Shown one piece after another: positions 38,262-47,266 of a DNA stretch of 64,000 nt. This DNA comes from Trichomonas vaginalis G3. Its lineage: Eukaryota; Parabasalia; Trichomonadida; Trichomonadidae. Each line of letters begins with the position of its first letter. Position 1 is the first letter of the stretch. The stretch covers positions 17,328,082 through 17,392,081 of the forward strand of contig NC_067207.1 in NCBI RefSeq assembly GCF_026262505.1, given 5' to 3'. Made by a program: the position numbers and the translations under genes. The notes under the pieces are model-generated. The model worked only from the letters and a program-made list of their open reading frames with translations, was not told where the DNA came from and did no database searches.

Positions 38262-38808
38262 ACGAATTAAAAAAATAAATTATTCAAAAAATGTAAGACA
38301 TGAATTTTTAAAGTTTATTTTTCATTCATGAATGATAATTATATCTGATTTCTTTTACTCTCTCATACATACTAGATTTGAAGAATTCAGAACTTTTACC
38401 ATAATCTCCTAAATGTTTTCTTATCCCCAACGTGTGCCAGTTATTATATGAAACTGAATAAACTTTATCTTTATCTTTACACCTTTCATCACTTCCAATA
38501 TATTTATATCTCAGTTTTGATTTAGCATTTTCATATTCATTAACGTTTAATAATTCACAGTCTTCCTTTTTAAATTGATGTTTAAGATATTCAGGATTTA
38601 ATACTCTACGTTTATATGCTCCTAACTTAGTTCTAAAGGTTTTTCTACAAAATTTAGGAATTCCATCCTCTTTAATGTCATCAATGATTTCCATTTCATT
38701 ATTTTCAATTTCTTCTTCTCGTTTATGAGGTCTTTGATTATGACTCCATTGATTCCATGAAATTAAATATTCTTTATCATTATATTTATACCTCATTAGC
38801 TTATTTTG
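38249..38808 (-). repeat. P1 right terminal inverted repeat
   Basis: Inverted partner of 1-560. The repeat probably continues outward through the start of the TIR gene at 38913 and some way beyond, but its left partner is not in the window. Confidence 0.9.
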
Positions 38809-38913
38809 GCTTTCATATTCATTTAATAATTCACAATCTTCATTTTTAAATTGAAGTTTAACCCATTCAGGATTTAAACAATGTTTAATTAATCGCGGAA
38901 TATCTGACATCAT
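38326..38913 (-). CDS. TIR-encoded protein with two related domains
   Basis: 195 residues. Two halves share LNPE(W/Y)(V/L)K.QFK.EDCELLN.(Y)E......RYKY, then an aromatic SWNQW or SYNNW. This is like the short DNA-interacting repeats (DUF723-type, GYELLSEYKNS..K...W) that accompany homing endonucleases and giant-virus proteins; the similarity is in pattern only. Most of the gene sits inside the TIR, so each end of P1 carries a copy, and the left one is cut by the window. It is the outermost gene of the element. Confidence 0.6.
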   Translation of the reverse strand: MMSDIPRLIKHCLNPEWVKLQFKNEDCELLNEYESQNKLMRYKYNDKEYLISWNQWSHNQRPHKREEEIENNEMEIIDDIKEDGIPKFCRKTFRTKLGAYKRRVLNPEYLKHQFKKEDCELLNVNEYENAKSKLRYKYIGSDERCKDKDKVYSVSYNNWHTLGIRKHLGDYGKSSEFFKSSMYERVKEIRYNYHS

Positions 38914-40163
38914 CTATATATAGCTTCTTTTATAAAAGATAAAAAAATAAATTATTTTAAAATTAATGTTAATTTTTTTAATGATTTATAAATAAATATA
39001 TTTTAATGCATCGTCTATATATAGATGCAACAAAAAAAGTCACACAACCCGCACTCATATACTACTAAGTTTATTCAAGTAATTTTGACAAAAAAGCTCA
39101 CTCCAAATTATGATTCATTCAGTGTTATTACAAATCATTGAATCAACTATATAAGTTAAAACATCATAATAAAAAATTAAGTATTTAATAGTTTCATAAT
39201 ATGTTTTTTATTACTAAGTTCCAGCAACTATCAATTGGTCCCGCATATCAACCACAGGAAATAACAAAATGCTTGCTGTAGAATATATTAAATAAACTCT
39301 TATGTTTTCTTTTTCATCATATAATGTTGGATTGATTTTAATCACATAAAGCACATCAATATTTCAAATTATAAAATAGGCGACATTTTTACCCAAAACA
39401 TAAGGGGAAAAACCTCCTTATTAACCCGTTCAAATCAAGGGTTAGAGAATCACAATAAAAATGTTATAGATTATTATTAATGTGTTTTCTAAATATAGTA
39501 TCAGATCAGAGACAACTTAATCAGAAATTGAGATGCCAAAGAGGTTTCCTGCCACCTTAAAATATATACTTCAAGAAATAGGTTGATTTAAAAAGGCAGT
39601 ATGCTTGAATCAAATAGATTTCTTAACTTTTAAGCTGAAATATATTCTTATGAGAGCTAAATTCTCCTTTTTAGTTTCTTGTTTCTATATGAATTCCCAC
39701 AGAAATATAATATGCTGAACATCTTTACATATTTCATTAAATGATGTACAAATGAGTGGAGCGAACTAATCTAAATTCTTTATTTCGATTTCACCTCCAA
39801 CCGAGATTAGATATTTAACTAAAATAAGCGATGAACATTCCCAATTAGTCATTGATTCTTTATCATGTGATATTTCCTTTTTGACACGCTAAACTATATG
39901 CATTAATATATATATCATTTTTGGGTGATTTCAGTCATTCTTCAAATGCCTTTCTTGGATTCGCAGTCATCAGGGAAATTGTAGACATGCACAATATCAT
40001 GAAATCCTTAATATCAACAATTTATGAGAGATTATCTCTTTGATTGACTTGAGATTTATGTGATTTCATTCCCAAATATGCATCTATACAGTATAGCTAT
40101 TTAATAGAATATAGTTTTTACATATAATTTAATAAGTAATATGGCTTTCGAATAAAAAATGAA
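38914..40163. other. P1/host junction and AT-rich host intergenic DNA
   Basis: No gene seen. CATCATCTATATATAG (38908) and CATCGTCTATATATAG (39009) are near-identical and may mark the P1 end region. The rest is AT-rich without repeats I can define. Confidence 0.5.
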
Positions 40164-41439
40164 TTACCCAGATTTTCCTTACTTTTACCACCTCTCTAAA
40201 GCTGGGGACACCGCCTATCGTTGGGAGTAGCTATTAAATAGAACCACCAAGGGTATTTTTCGAACTGCCGGTTTAGTGTAGTGTAAACATCCGACATAAT
40301 GATTCATTATGCCAAGGTTTGATTCCCATTTAACCAATTTACTTTCTTTTTTGGATCATGAATTTTTTTTTGGGTCACTATAAGATTTGTTTCATGTTCT
40401 AAATCTGCTGCATATGTAATCTATTTTGATTTACCTATTTTTTAAAAAATCTATTGGATTGCCAAATTTGAATATATTTAAAATCATAAAACTCCAAAAA
40501 AAACTATAAATATATGTTTTATGCATAGTGCCGATACTCAAATATCAGATTACTTAGATCCATGAATAATATCCGAATTTTTTTTCTTAAAATTAAACTT
40601 CAAAACTTCTTGCAATCTTATTCTTAATCAATTGGAAATTTTTAAAACCATTTTTTAAAATAATTTTGCGTAAATTTTATTCTCATGTTGTTTTAATCGA
40701 AAATTGATACATTTTCAAAAAAAATAATATGACTTATGAAATTCATTTTTAAGGTGAAATAGTATTGTTTATTAAAGTATATGAATAATATATAAAATTA
40801 ATGAATAATATAAGCAGATTTTTAGTTTACAAAACAAATATGAGCAATGCAATTTCAAACTTTTGCTGGCAATTTCGATATTGCTCAAGTTTGTAGTATT
40901 TGTGATACCTATAACATCGGCTTAATCAAAATTCGATTTTTCTTATGAGTTATTGAGAAAATTTGATTGCAATGAGAAGGATTTCGACGTTTTTGATAAA
41001 CTAAGAGCTGAGCTTTAGGGGTTCAGTTCATTTATGGCTGTAGTTTGATGTGTAGATCTCTTTTTTATTGTAAATTCTTTCAGCATGGAGATCGAGAATG
41101 AATCTTTTGAGAACTTTATGAGTTTTTACACCCGTAAAGAGGTCCTTCGAGGAAAGATAGTCCAGACTACATGAAGATGTGGGTTAACCAAAAAAATCCG
41201 ATGGTTTCCCCATATTCATGTAGATCTTCGAAAAAATGAGCACCAAAAAAGCCAAAAAAATAGGCTTTTTATTGGATTTGTACACTAGATCAATAACCTA
41301 TTTAGGATCTGACACTCTTTTTAGCCAGAGATATGAGGTCCTTTCTAGGAAAACGATCTATTCATCCATAAAAAAAATGAATTATCGTTTTCCCCAGAAA
41401 TTACATGGGAAGTGGTAAAAGTAAGGAAAATCTGGGTAA
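40164..41439. mobile_element. Tc1/mariner-like relic with 28-bp inverted ends
   Basis: 40164-40191 and 41412-41439 are perfect inverted repeats of 28 bases (left starts TTACCCAGATTTTCC). If the TIR proper starts at CCCAG, a TA dinucleotide flanks each end, as expected for mariner insertion. Size (about 1.27 kb) and TIR length fit trichomonad mariners. No open transposase frame is left; a short ORF from about 41085 (MEIENESFENFMSFYTRKE) stops after 28 codons. A degraded or non-autonomous copy. Confidence 0.6.
40267..40336 (+). tRNA. tRNA-like relic (Glu/Asp-type D arm) in host DNA
   Basis: GGTTTAGTGTAGTGT resembles the D arm of Glu/Asp tRNAs, and GGTTTGATTCCC resembles a T-loop box B. Between them CATAA..TTATG forms a 5-bp anticodon-type stem, but the loop (TGATTCA) lacks T33. 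Acceptor pairing is limited to GGTT/AACC. Probably a pseudogene. It lies inside the mariner-like element. Confidence 0.3.
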
Positions 41440-41461
41440 ATTAAATCACATATTTTATAAT

Positions 41462-42034
41462 TTAACAGCAACCCTTTTGATTTTGTTCTGGCTGACTTTC
41501 TAAATTAATATTTTCCTTTTGCGCAGTTGCAGCTTCATTCTGGGAAACATCCCTTGCGATATCATCGAATAAAACATCAATTTGATATCCTGTTAAAGCC
41601 GAGACTTGGTAATATCTGTAACTAGAATGATTGATGTAGGTATCGAGTTGTTCTTGAGGAATTTTCGTTTCGAGATCTGATTTATTTCCAATAATATAGT
41701 AATATGGTATGTCTTCACTCGCTTCCATCATTTGGATCCATCCAGGAATACTATCAAATGAAGCTTGATCGTTCAAATCAAATACGCATAAACAAACTTG
41801 AGCATTTCTTGCAAACATTGGAGCAAGGCTCTGATAAGCTTCAGTTCCAGCCGTATCCCAAATGTCAAGAGTTACCTTTTTTCCATCTACCTCAATTGGA
41901 ATTCTTTCGGAATTTCCTGAGATTGTAGGCTTAATGGATCGAAAATTCGAGTCACCAGTTGTAATACGATGAAGTATGCTTGTTTTTCCGACTCTTGAAT
42001 CACCTACAAGTACAACTTTAGCTGTAATTGACAT
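41462..42034 (-). CDS. Rab-type small GTPase
   Basis: 190 residues from ATG 42034; an in-frame ATG 17 codons upstream (42085) would add a non-conserved, hydrophobic extension before the usual MSxxxKVVLVGD start. G1 VGDSRVGKTS, G2 KPTISG, G3 WDTAGTEAYQS, G4 GNKSDLE and G5 SAL are all present. The protein ends KGCC, a geranylgeranylation signal. Rabs switch between GTP and GDP forms to direct vesicle traffic; trichomonads have very large Rab families. The tail (NLESQPEQNQ) is hypervariable as usual. It is a single-exon host gene, close to the mariner relic. Confidence 0.9.
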   Translation of the reverse strand: MSITAKVVLVGDSRVGKTSILHRITTGDSNFRSIKPTISGNSERIPIEVDGKKVTLDIWDTAGTEAYQSLAPMFARNAQVCLCVFDLNDQASFDSIPGWIQMMEASEDIPYYYIIGNKSDLETKIPQEQLDTYINHSSYRYYQVSALTGYQIDVLFDDIARDVSQNEAATAQKENINLESQPEQNQKGCC

Positions 42035-42477
42035 TTCGAAAAATTGGTAAAATTTTCTAAAGGCAATCAAACACGATTTTGTCACGTAAACTATTGAAAA
42101 AAAATTATATACAAAAATTTTATATCATCGAGATTTTTTCCGGTGACGAACTAATACTGTCTCACATGATTCACTCGAAGGATAGTAATCTCTTGATTAA
42201 TACTACATAATATATACTTAAGTTCAGTATAATTTCCAATTTAAATCGATTTCAGTAGATATATTTGATATTATCAAAGAGCTTCAACAATTTAAATACA
42301 ATAAATACAATACCCATCAACTAGTAATTACAAACATTCCATATAAAAGCATGAGTTTTAATGAAATTAAAAAAATATTAAAAATTCCATTTCAAAAACT
42401 TATTTCAAAGCGACAACGTTTCCGCAAAAAGTAATTTTTACAACATTAACTAAAGGATAATGACAAAACAAATTTCA
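42035..42477. other. Host intergenic DNA between Rab and kinase genes
   Basis: AT-rich, no ORF or repeat I can support. It must contain the Rab promoter and the kinase 3' end signals. Confidence 0.5.
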
Positions 42478-44610
42478 TTAATCCGATTGTATAATTGATT
42501 CATCTGGGAAAGGTACCACTTCCTTCAAGAGAAGTGGAGAATCATTTGGAGTTGAGTTAGCTTTCTTAATCTTCCTTACTTCAGAAAGATTTTGCTCCAT
42601 CAAGTTTTCAACGCTGAGTGTTTGAAAACCGGCCAAATCAAGTCTATCATTGGAGCATTTTCCTTCTTTTGCGAGCTCCATATCGTGTAGAATGTCTTTA
42701 TCTTCTACTGGACTTAATCTGTAACGTTCCTCGAAGAATCTTGTATCCGTAGCATCCAATCTCTGTGGAACGAAAGGTGGATCGGACGTGTCAACGTTCT
42801 TCAACCACGGGTGGTTGAAAATTTCGTCAATTGACTTTGAACCGAGTCTCTTTTCTGGATTTGGCTCGAGAAGCCTGATAATGAGATCGCGTGCCTCGTT
42901 TGTGATTTCGTCTTCTTCGTAGAACTCAACTTTCGATGTCAGAATATTCTGAGTTGTTTCTTCTTCTGTTTCGGCATGGAAAGGAGGGACACCTGTAAGG
43001 AACTCGAAGAGCATGCAGCCGAGCGACCAAAAGTCAACAGCAAAAGTATGTGGCTGATTCAACAAAACTTCTGGAGCCATGTAGTCCAACGTGCCAACAA
43101 TTTCGCATGTATCTGCTTCCTCTATCTCCTGGTTGACCTGACGATTGACACAACCTTGAGATGATAATCCAAAATCTGTCAGTTTGAGGGTTCCTTCAGC
43201 TGTGACGAGGATATTATCTGGCTTGAGATCTCTGTGGATAATACCGTTACCGTGTATGTATTTGAGTGCTTGGAGGATTTGATATAAATATATTTTCGCA
43301 GATTCTTCGTCAAAAGCGCCAAACATTTGGAGAACTGAATACAGATCTCCTCCAGGTACAAATTCTGTAACTAAATAAAGATTTTTGTCACTAATAATAC
43401 TGTAATAAAAAGTGACAACGTAAGGGTTTGAAATTTCGAGGAGAATATCACGTTCTTTGAGAATTCTGCTTGTCTGGTTTTTCTGTTGGAAGACTGTCTT
43501 TGGAATAGCCTTGATCGCGTAGATGTCGCCTGTAAGTTTCTTTTTGGCGATAAAAACCGTTGCAAATGCGCCACTGGAAATCCTTTTGACGAATTCGAAG
43601 TCAGCAATCGTTATCTTTGAGTTAGATGTAATCGATCCCTTTCTTGAAGCGCGAGTTGCTTTTAATCCGTTCATGGCAATTTTAATGGCGTTGTTTACTC
43701 TTACGCATTCCTTAACCAAAAAGATGGCTCTCTTAACTATTTCTAGTGCAGGCTTGTCACAATGAATGCGCTTTAACGCAAGTTTTCTTCTGGATAATTC
43801 TTCTTTTGAGTTTTGATCGGTGAGATTTAATTCTAGAATATGCTTAAGGGTTGCTGAGGCATGTAGAAGTGGAAGATAGTGGTCGATCATCTCATTTTGA
43901 GAAGCAGGCCATGGAATGTGTAAAAGCTTATTATCTACCTCGTTAATGAAGCATTTGATCTCATTGTATATCCTGTTTCTGCATTCTTCACTTTTATAAC
44001 CTTTGACACAGTAAATCATGTGATTTTCGATGTCGTCACTTTGAACTAATTCATTGCATATCCTACAAATGATGCAATTGTCCTTTGCTGGATTCTTCAA
44101 AAGTATTTCGTTCATGTCGTTTTCACTATGACAAGGAATGATCTCGTTATCTTCTTTGGTTTTGGCATCAAGGTAGTTGGAAATCTTTCTGATGGATAGA
44201 GCTGCTTTTAATAATATCGAAGCGGCCCTAGAAATTGAAGGGAAAATCTGATTTTTGGATAAAAAACTTGTGAGTTCAGTTGTAACTTGATAAGAAACCT
44301 CTAGAATAGATCCTAAATGAGCATTAAGTAGCATTCTAATGAACTTTTGAATGGTTTTCCTCTGTTCGAATTCTTCAGGAGTTTCTTCTTTGATAGGCTT
44401 TTCAAGAGCTTCATTGAATTGGGTAAGAAGGATAGACTGAGCTCTGAGATTAAAGTACGGACGGACGTATTTTCCTCCAGGTTGAAGTTTTTTGACAGTG
44501 GGTAATAATTCTGATTTCACTGGCTGCAATGAGTTGCGGGGCAGCTTAAAACCATGCGTGCTCAAGCCAAACACATTTGCTTGGCCAAACGTCCCTCTAT
44601 TATCTATCAT
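42478..44610 (-). CDS. AGC-family protein kinase, IRE/RIM15-like, with zinc-binding motif
   Basis: 710 residues from ATG 44610; an in-frame ATG 17 codons earlier (44661) is less likely. The N-terminal half is helical and contains CRICNELVQSDDIENHMIYC (about residues 180-202), matching the C2HC-type finger found before the kinase domain in plant IRE and fungal RIM15 proteins. Kinase domain about 338-605: GxxxG loop SSGAFATVF, AIK lysine, HRDLKPDN, DFG, a long activation loop insert, and the APE motif as APEV. An AGC-type C-terminal tail (DPPFVPQRLDATDTRFFEERY) follows. This group (with Greatwall/MAST) acts in cell-cycle and nutrient control in other eukaryotes. It is an intact host gene. Confidence 0.85.
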   Translation of the reverse strand: MIDNRGTFGQANVFGLSTHGFKLPRNSLQPVKSELLPTVKKLQPGGKYVRPYFNLRAQSILLTQFNEALEKPIKEETPEEFEQRKTIQKFIRMLLNAHLGSILEVSYQVTTELTSFLSKNQIFPSISRAASILLKAALSIRKISNYLDAKTKEDNEIIPCHSENDMNEILLKNPAKDNCIICRICNELVQSDDIENHMIYCVKGYKSEECRNRIYNEIKCFINEVDNKLLHIPWPASQNEMIDHYLPLLHASATLKHILELNLTDQNSKEELSRRKLALKRIHCDKPALEIVKRAIFLVKECVRVNNAIKIAMNGLKATRASRKGSITSNSKITIADFEFVKRISSGAFATVFIAKKKLTGDIYAIKAIPKTVFQQKNQTSRILKERDILLEISNPYVVTFYYSIISDKNLYLVTEFVPGGDLYSVLQMFGAFDEESAKIYLYQILQALKYIHGNGIIHRDLKPDNILVTAEGTLKLTDFGLSSQGCVNRQVNQEIEEADTCEIVGTLDYMAPEVLLNQPHTFAVDFWSLGCMLFEFLTGVPPFHAETEEETTQNILTSKVEFYEEDEITNEARDLIIRLLEPNPEKRLGSKSIDEIFNHPWLKNVDTSDPPFVPQRLDATDTRFFEERYRLSPVEDKDILHDMELAKEGKCSNDRLDLAGFQTLSVENLMEQNLSEVRKIKKANSTPNDSPLLLKEVVPFPDESIIQSD

Positions 44611-45095
44611 ATTATTTACCTTTGAAAAAATATATTTGTGAAAACATTTAATTCCATTCAATTTTCAATTAATGGAAGTTACTGCGATGCCATGGATAAA
44701 TACAAATATCAAATAATTGGACTGAACTAAATGCATCTTATTTTGAAATAATTCACAATTTACATGATAATTTTCAGAATTGCATAATATATTTTTGAGA
44801 GCCTTTGATATAATTGAAAATTATATTGTCTAAAATGTTAAGTAAATCCATATAATTCCATTAAAATTTAAAACTACAGAATCATCATTCAAAAATATTA
44901 CGTATATTTTCTTGGTGAAATATAAATAATTGTTGAATATGGATCATCTTATATATAATTCTAATCTTTTCAAAAAGTAAACTTCAGAAAAATAACAATT
45001 TATTGAGTTAAAGATTTATATTTATTGTAGATATTAAATACTATTACTCATATTTTTTGGTTAACTTCTCATTCAAATTTCATATTTTCAATGAG
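44611..45095. other. AT-rich host intergenic DNA
   Basis: No gene or repeat is visible between the kinase start and the left end of transposon A. Confidence 0.5.
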
Positions 45096-45771
45096 TTTTT
45101 GCAAAACTTGTTATAGACCGAAAATAGATTTTTTTCGGTTTTCTCTTCAAATAATTGAAAGAATGATACTATTATAGGTTTATTATATTATATAGCATAT
45201 AATCATGCTATAGCCGAAAATTATAAGTTTTGAGAAGATTGAATATAACACAAATAAATTTGAATGTAAGTTAAATTGGTTGTTGTTTTTAATAGCTATT
45301 TAATGAGAAATCCAATATTGCAAAATTCAAATTGAATGATTGAAAGAACAGAAAAAGTCATTCTTTTCAATTTCGAATATGTTTCGTTGTATTTATAATT
45401 ATATGGCAAATAAGATATTTAAACTTGATTTTTGAAGGAAAATTCACAAAATTGAATAAATTCAAATAATTTTTATTCAAAAATAAACTAGTTATTTGAG
45501 TTTAATACTAATTATCTATTCAAACTACAAAGTTTGTAATTTAAAATATTTTGTGAGATCAGATTGAATTAATTCAAGGTTCTTTTCAATTAATATTTAT
45601 GACCATATTACGCATTTTCGAACATTCTAAACCAAATATATAAAAATGGGAGATGAATGTTAAATTTGCTAGACATGGGGGAGTTGTCTGCAAAGTTTTA
45701 GCTCTTATCTCTAACAAAAAATTAATTTTTAAAAAAATGACCGAATACGTTTCACAGCGAGAAAAAAATAA
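45096..45771 (+). repeat. Transposon A left terminal inverted repeat
   Basis: Begins at about TTTTTGCAAAACTTG and runs to GCGAGAAAAAAATAAAA. Inverted partner at 55724-56394. Confidence 0.85.
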
Positions 45772-45945
45772 AAGGCAAGATAGAATTTTCTAGACATAAA
45801 GAAGTTGTTTACCGAGTTTTAGCTCTTATCTCTAACAAAAAATTAATTTTTAAAAAAATGACCGAATACGTTTCACAGCGAGAAAAAAATAAAAGGCAAG
45901 ATAGAATTTTCTAGACATAAAGAAGTTGTCTACCAAGTGTCAGCT
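45695..45945 (+). repeat. Tandem duplication of about 118 bp at the inner edge of TIR A
   Basis: The segment TTTTAGCTCTTATCTCTAAC ... CATAAAGAAGTTGT occurs twice, with a third partial copy. Only the left side has it. Confidence 0.75.
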
Positions 45946-46256
45946 GTTACTTCTTCTCAATACTGATATAAAATAAAAATCTTTATTATTTATTTAACCT
46001 TTATTGTTTCATTAAACTTCATTTATTTTATATTATAGTTTTATTCTTTTAGCTACTTGTAAACTAATCTAATTTTATATCATCATTTTACCGGATTATT
46101 CTTCAGTACATCGATTGTGTATCTAAAATAATATCATTATCCTTATTCTGTTTTTTCCAAAATTCTTTTAAATATCTTTTTTGGTTAGATTACTTTATAC
46201 TTTTTACTTTTATTTTTTAATTTCAAAAAAAATTTGGTGATTGTTCTATTCTGTTA

Positions 46257-46264
46257 CAATGTGC
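46257..46264. repeat. 8-bp target duplication of the hAT-like MITE (left)
   Basis: CAATGTGC is repeated at 46783-46790 on the other side of the element. Confidence 0.75.
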
Positions 46265-46782
46265 TAGGGTTGTTAGATTCCCGACGATAGGTGTCTTGGA
46301 AGATTTGCCTGGTGTCATCATAGTGTCTTTAAATCAAAAATTTTATTTTGGAGTTAGTTTTATTGATTTTTCAATAAAAAACATTTCTAAAACAAGAAAA
46401 TAAAATGATAAAATATTTATATTTTATATAAGGATCTTATATATTTAAAATAAATATCATTTTATTTTTTTCATTGGTGTCTGTCAAACCATAATACACT
46501 ATTCAAAAATTCAATGCGTCTTGCGGTTTCAAAAGACACCTTCAAATTGAACGATAGCACAGACACTATTGAATTTTACCCATTGTATTTAGTTTTTACC
46601 CTTTTTATTTTTAAGAATTAATGACTGAAACAGCCGTTTTGCTTAAAGTTCATTAAGAGAAAAACAATTCTTCTTCTTCAATCTATTGGCGCATTTATTT
46701 CTACACGCCAATAAGGAAGGGAAAATTATAAGACACCATGGTGTCTTCAAAACGCTAATTTTTGATATTTTTAACAACCCTA
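46265..46782. mobile_element. hAT-like non-autonomous element (MITE), 518 bp
   Basis: Ends TAGGGTTGTTA and TAACAACCCTA, an 11-bp perfect TIR of the TAGGG type, with 8-bp target duplication CAATGTGC: both are hAT hallmarks. Several GTGTCTT/AAGACAC copies near both ends look like subterminal transposase-binding repeats. There is no coding capacity. It inserted in transposon A, 17 bases left of the P3 target site. Confidence 0.75.
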
Positions 46783-46805
46783 CAATGTGCATTATCATAT
46801 TCTAA

Positions 46806-47241
46806 AGTTAGTATACATATCAGGGGTACGGCGGCACTGCGCGTCTCCTTACCCATTATATGTGAATTTGACACTTTACAAAACCGTTAACGTATATTTT
46901 ACAACACTAACAACTTCACTAACGAATTCACTAATGTTTTCACAAACGACTTCACTAATGTAAAAATAAACGTTCTCACTTACAAAAGTATTGCAACCCC
47001 TCCCATTGCTGTGCTTCATATAACAGCTCATAATCTTCTGACTCACTTTCTTCTTCATATAGGTCAAAATCACTGTCATAGTTTATACCTGTAAGTTTTG
47101 ACAAAGCTAATGAAACACGCTTACCGTTTGTATCATATGCTTGTATAAACTTTCCATTATGCTTGTAGTCATAAATGCTCAAACTAACTTTACCCTTTCT
47201 CCCTCGTATCTGATAGAATGTATTTTCACGAGGAACGAAGA
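46806..47241 (+). repeat. P3 left TIR (runs into assembly gap)
   Basis: Matches 54057-54492 inverted, almost without change. The next 25 bases (47242-47266) are N, so the true inner end is unknown. The outer 60 bases are GC-rich (GGTACGGCGGCACTGCGCG). Confidence 0.9.
46976..47241 (-). CDS. TIR-encoded acidic protein of P3 (left copy, cut by gap)
   Basis: C-terminal 87 codons of the protein described at 54002-54322. The 5' end disappears in the N gap. One synonymous-looking change near 47170 alters SVYD to SIYD. Confidence 0.6.
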
Positions 47242-47266
47242 NNNNNNNNNNNNNNNNNNNNNNNNN
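47242..47266. other. Assembly gap (25 N)
   Basis: Unknown bases between the left TIR gene and the polymerase remnant. The true size may differ, and missing P3 genes could fall here. Confidence 0.95.

Larger units (their letters stand above)
1..38940. mobile_element. Polinton/Maverick P1, left end outside window
   Basis: This virus-like transposon is defined by inverted copies of a 560-bp end sequence (1-560 and 38249-38808). It also has a Polinton gene set: protein-primed DNA polymerase, rve-type integrase, packaging ATPase and capsid candidates. The true termini lie beyond what can be compared, because the left end is cut off; the right end is placed only roughly at 38.9 kb. Genes run from both ends inward, with replication and integration genes on the minus strand at right and virion genes on the plus strand in the middle. 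P2 (841-21887) is inserted in it. Without P2 the visible part is about 18 kb, a normal Polinton size. Confidence 0.85.

Noticed and set aside
41236-41418. 60-codon ORF at the right end of the mariner-like element as a transposase remnant
   Set aside because: No DDE or HTH motif can be recognised in it; treated as non-coding.
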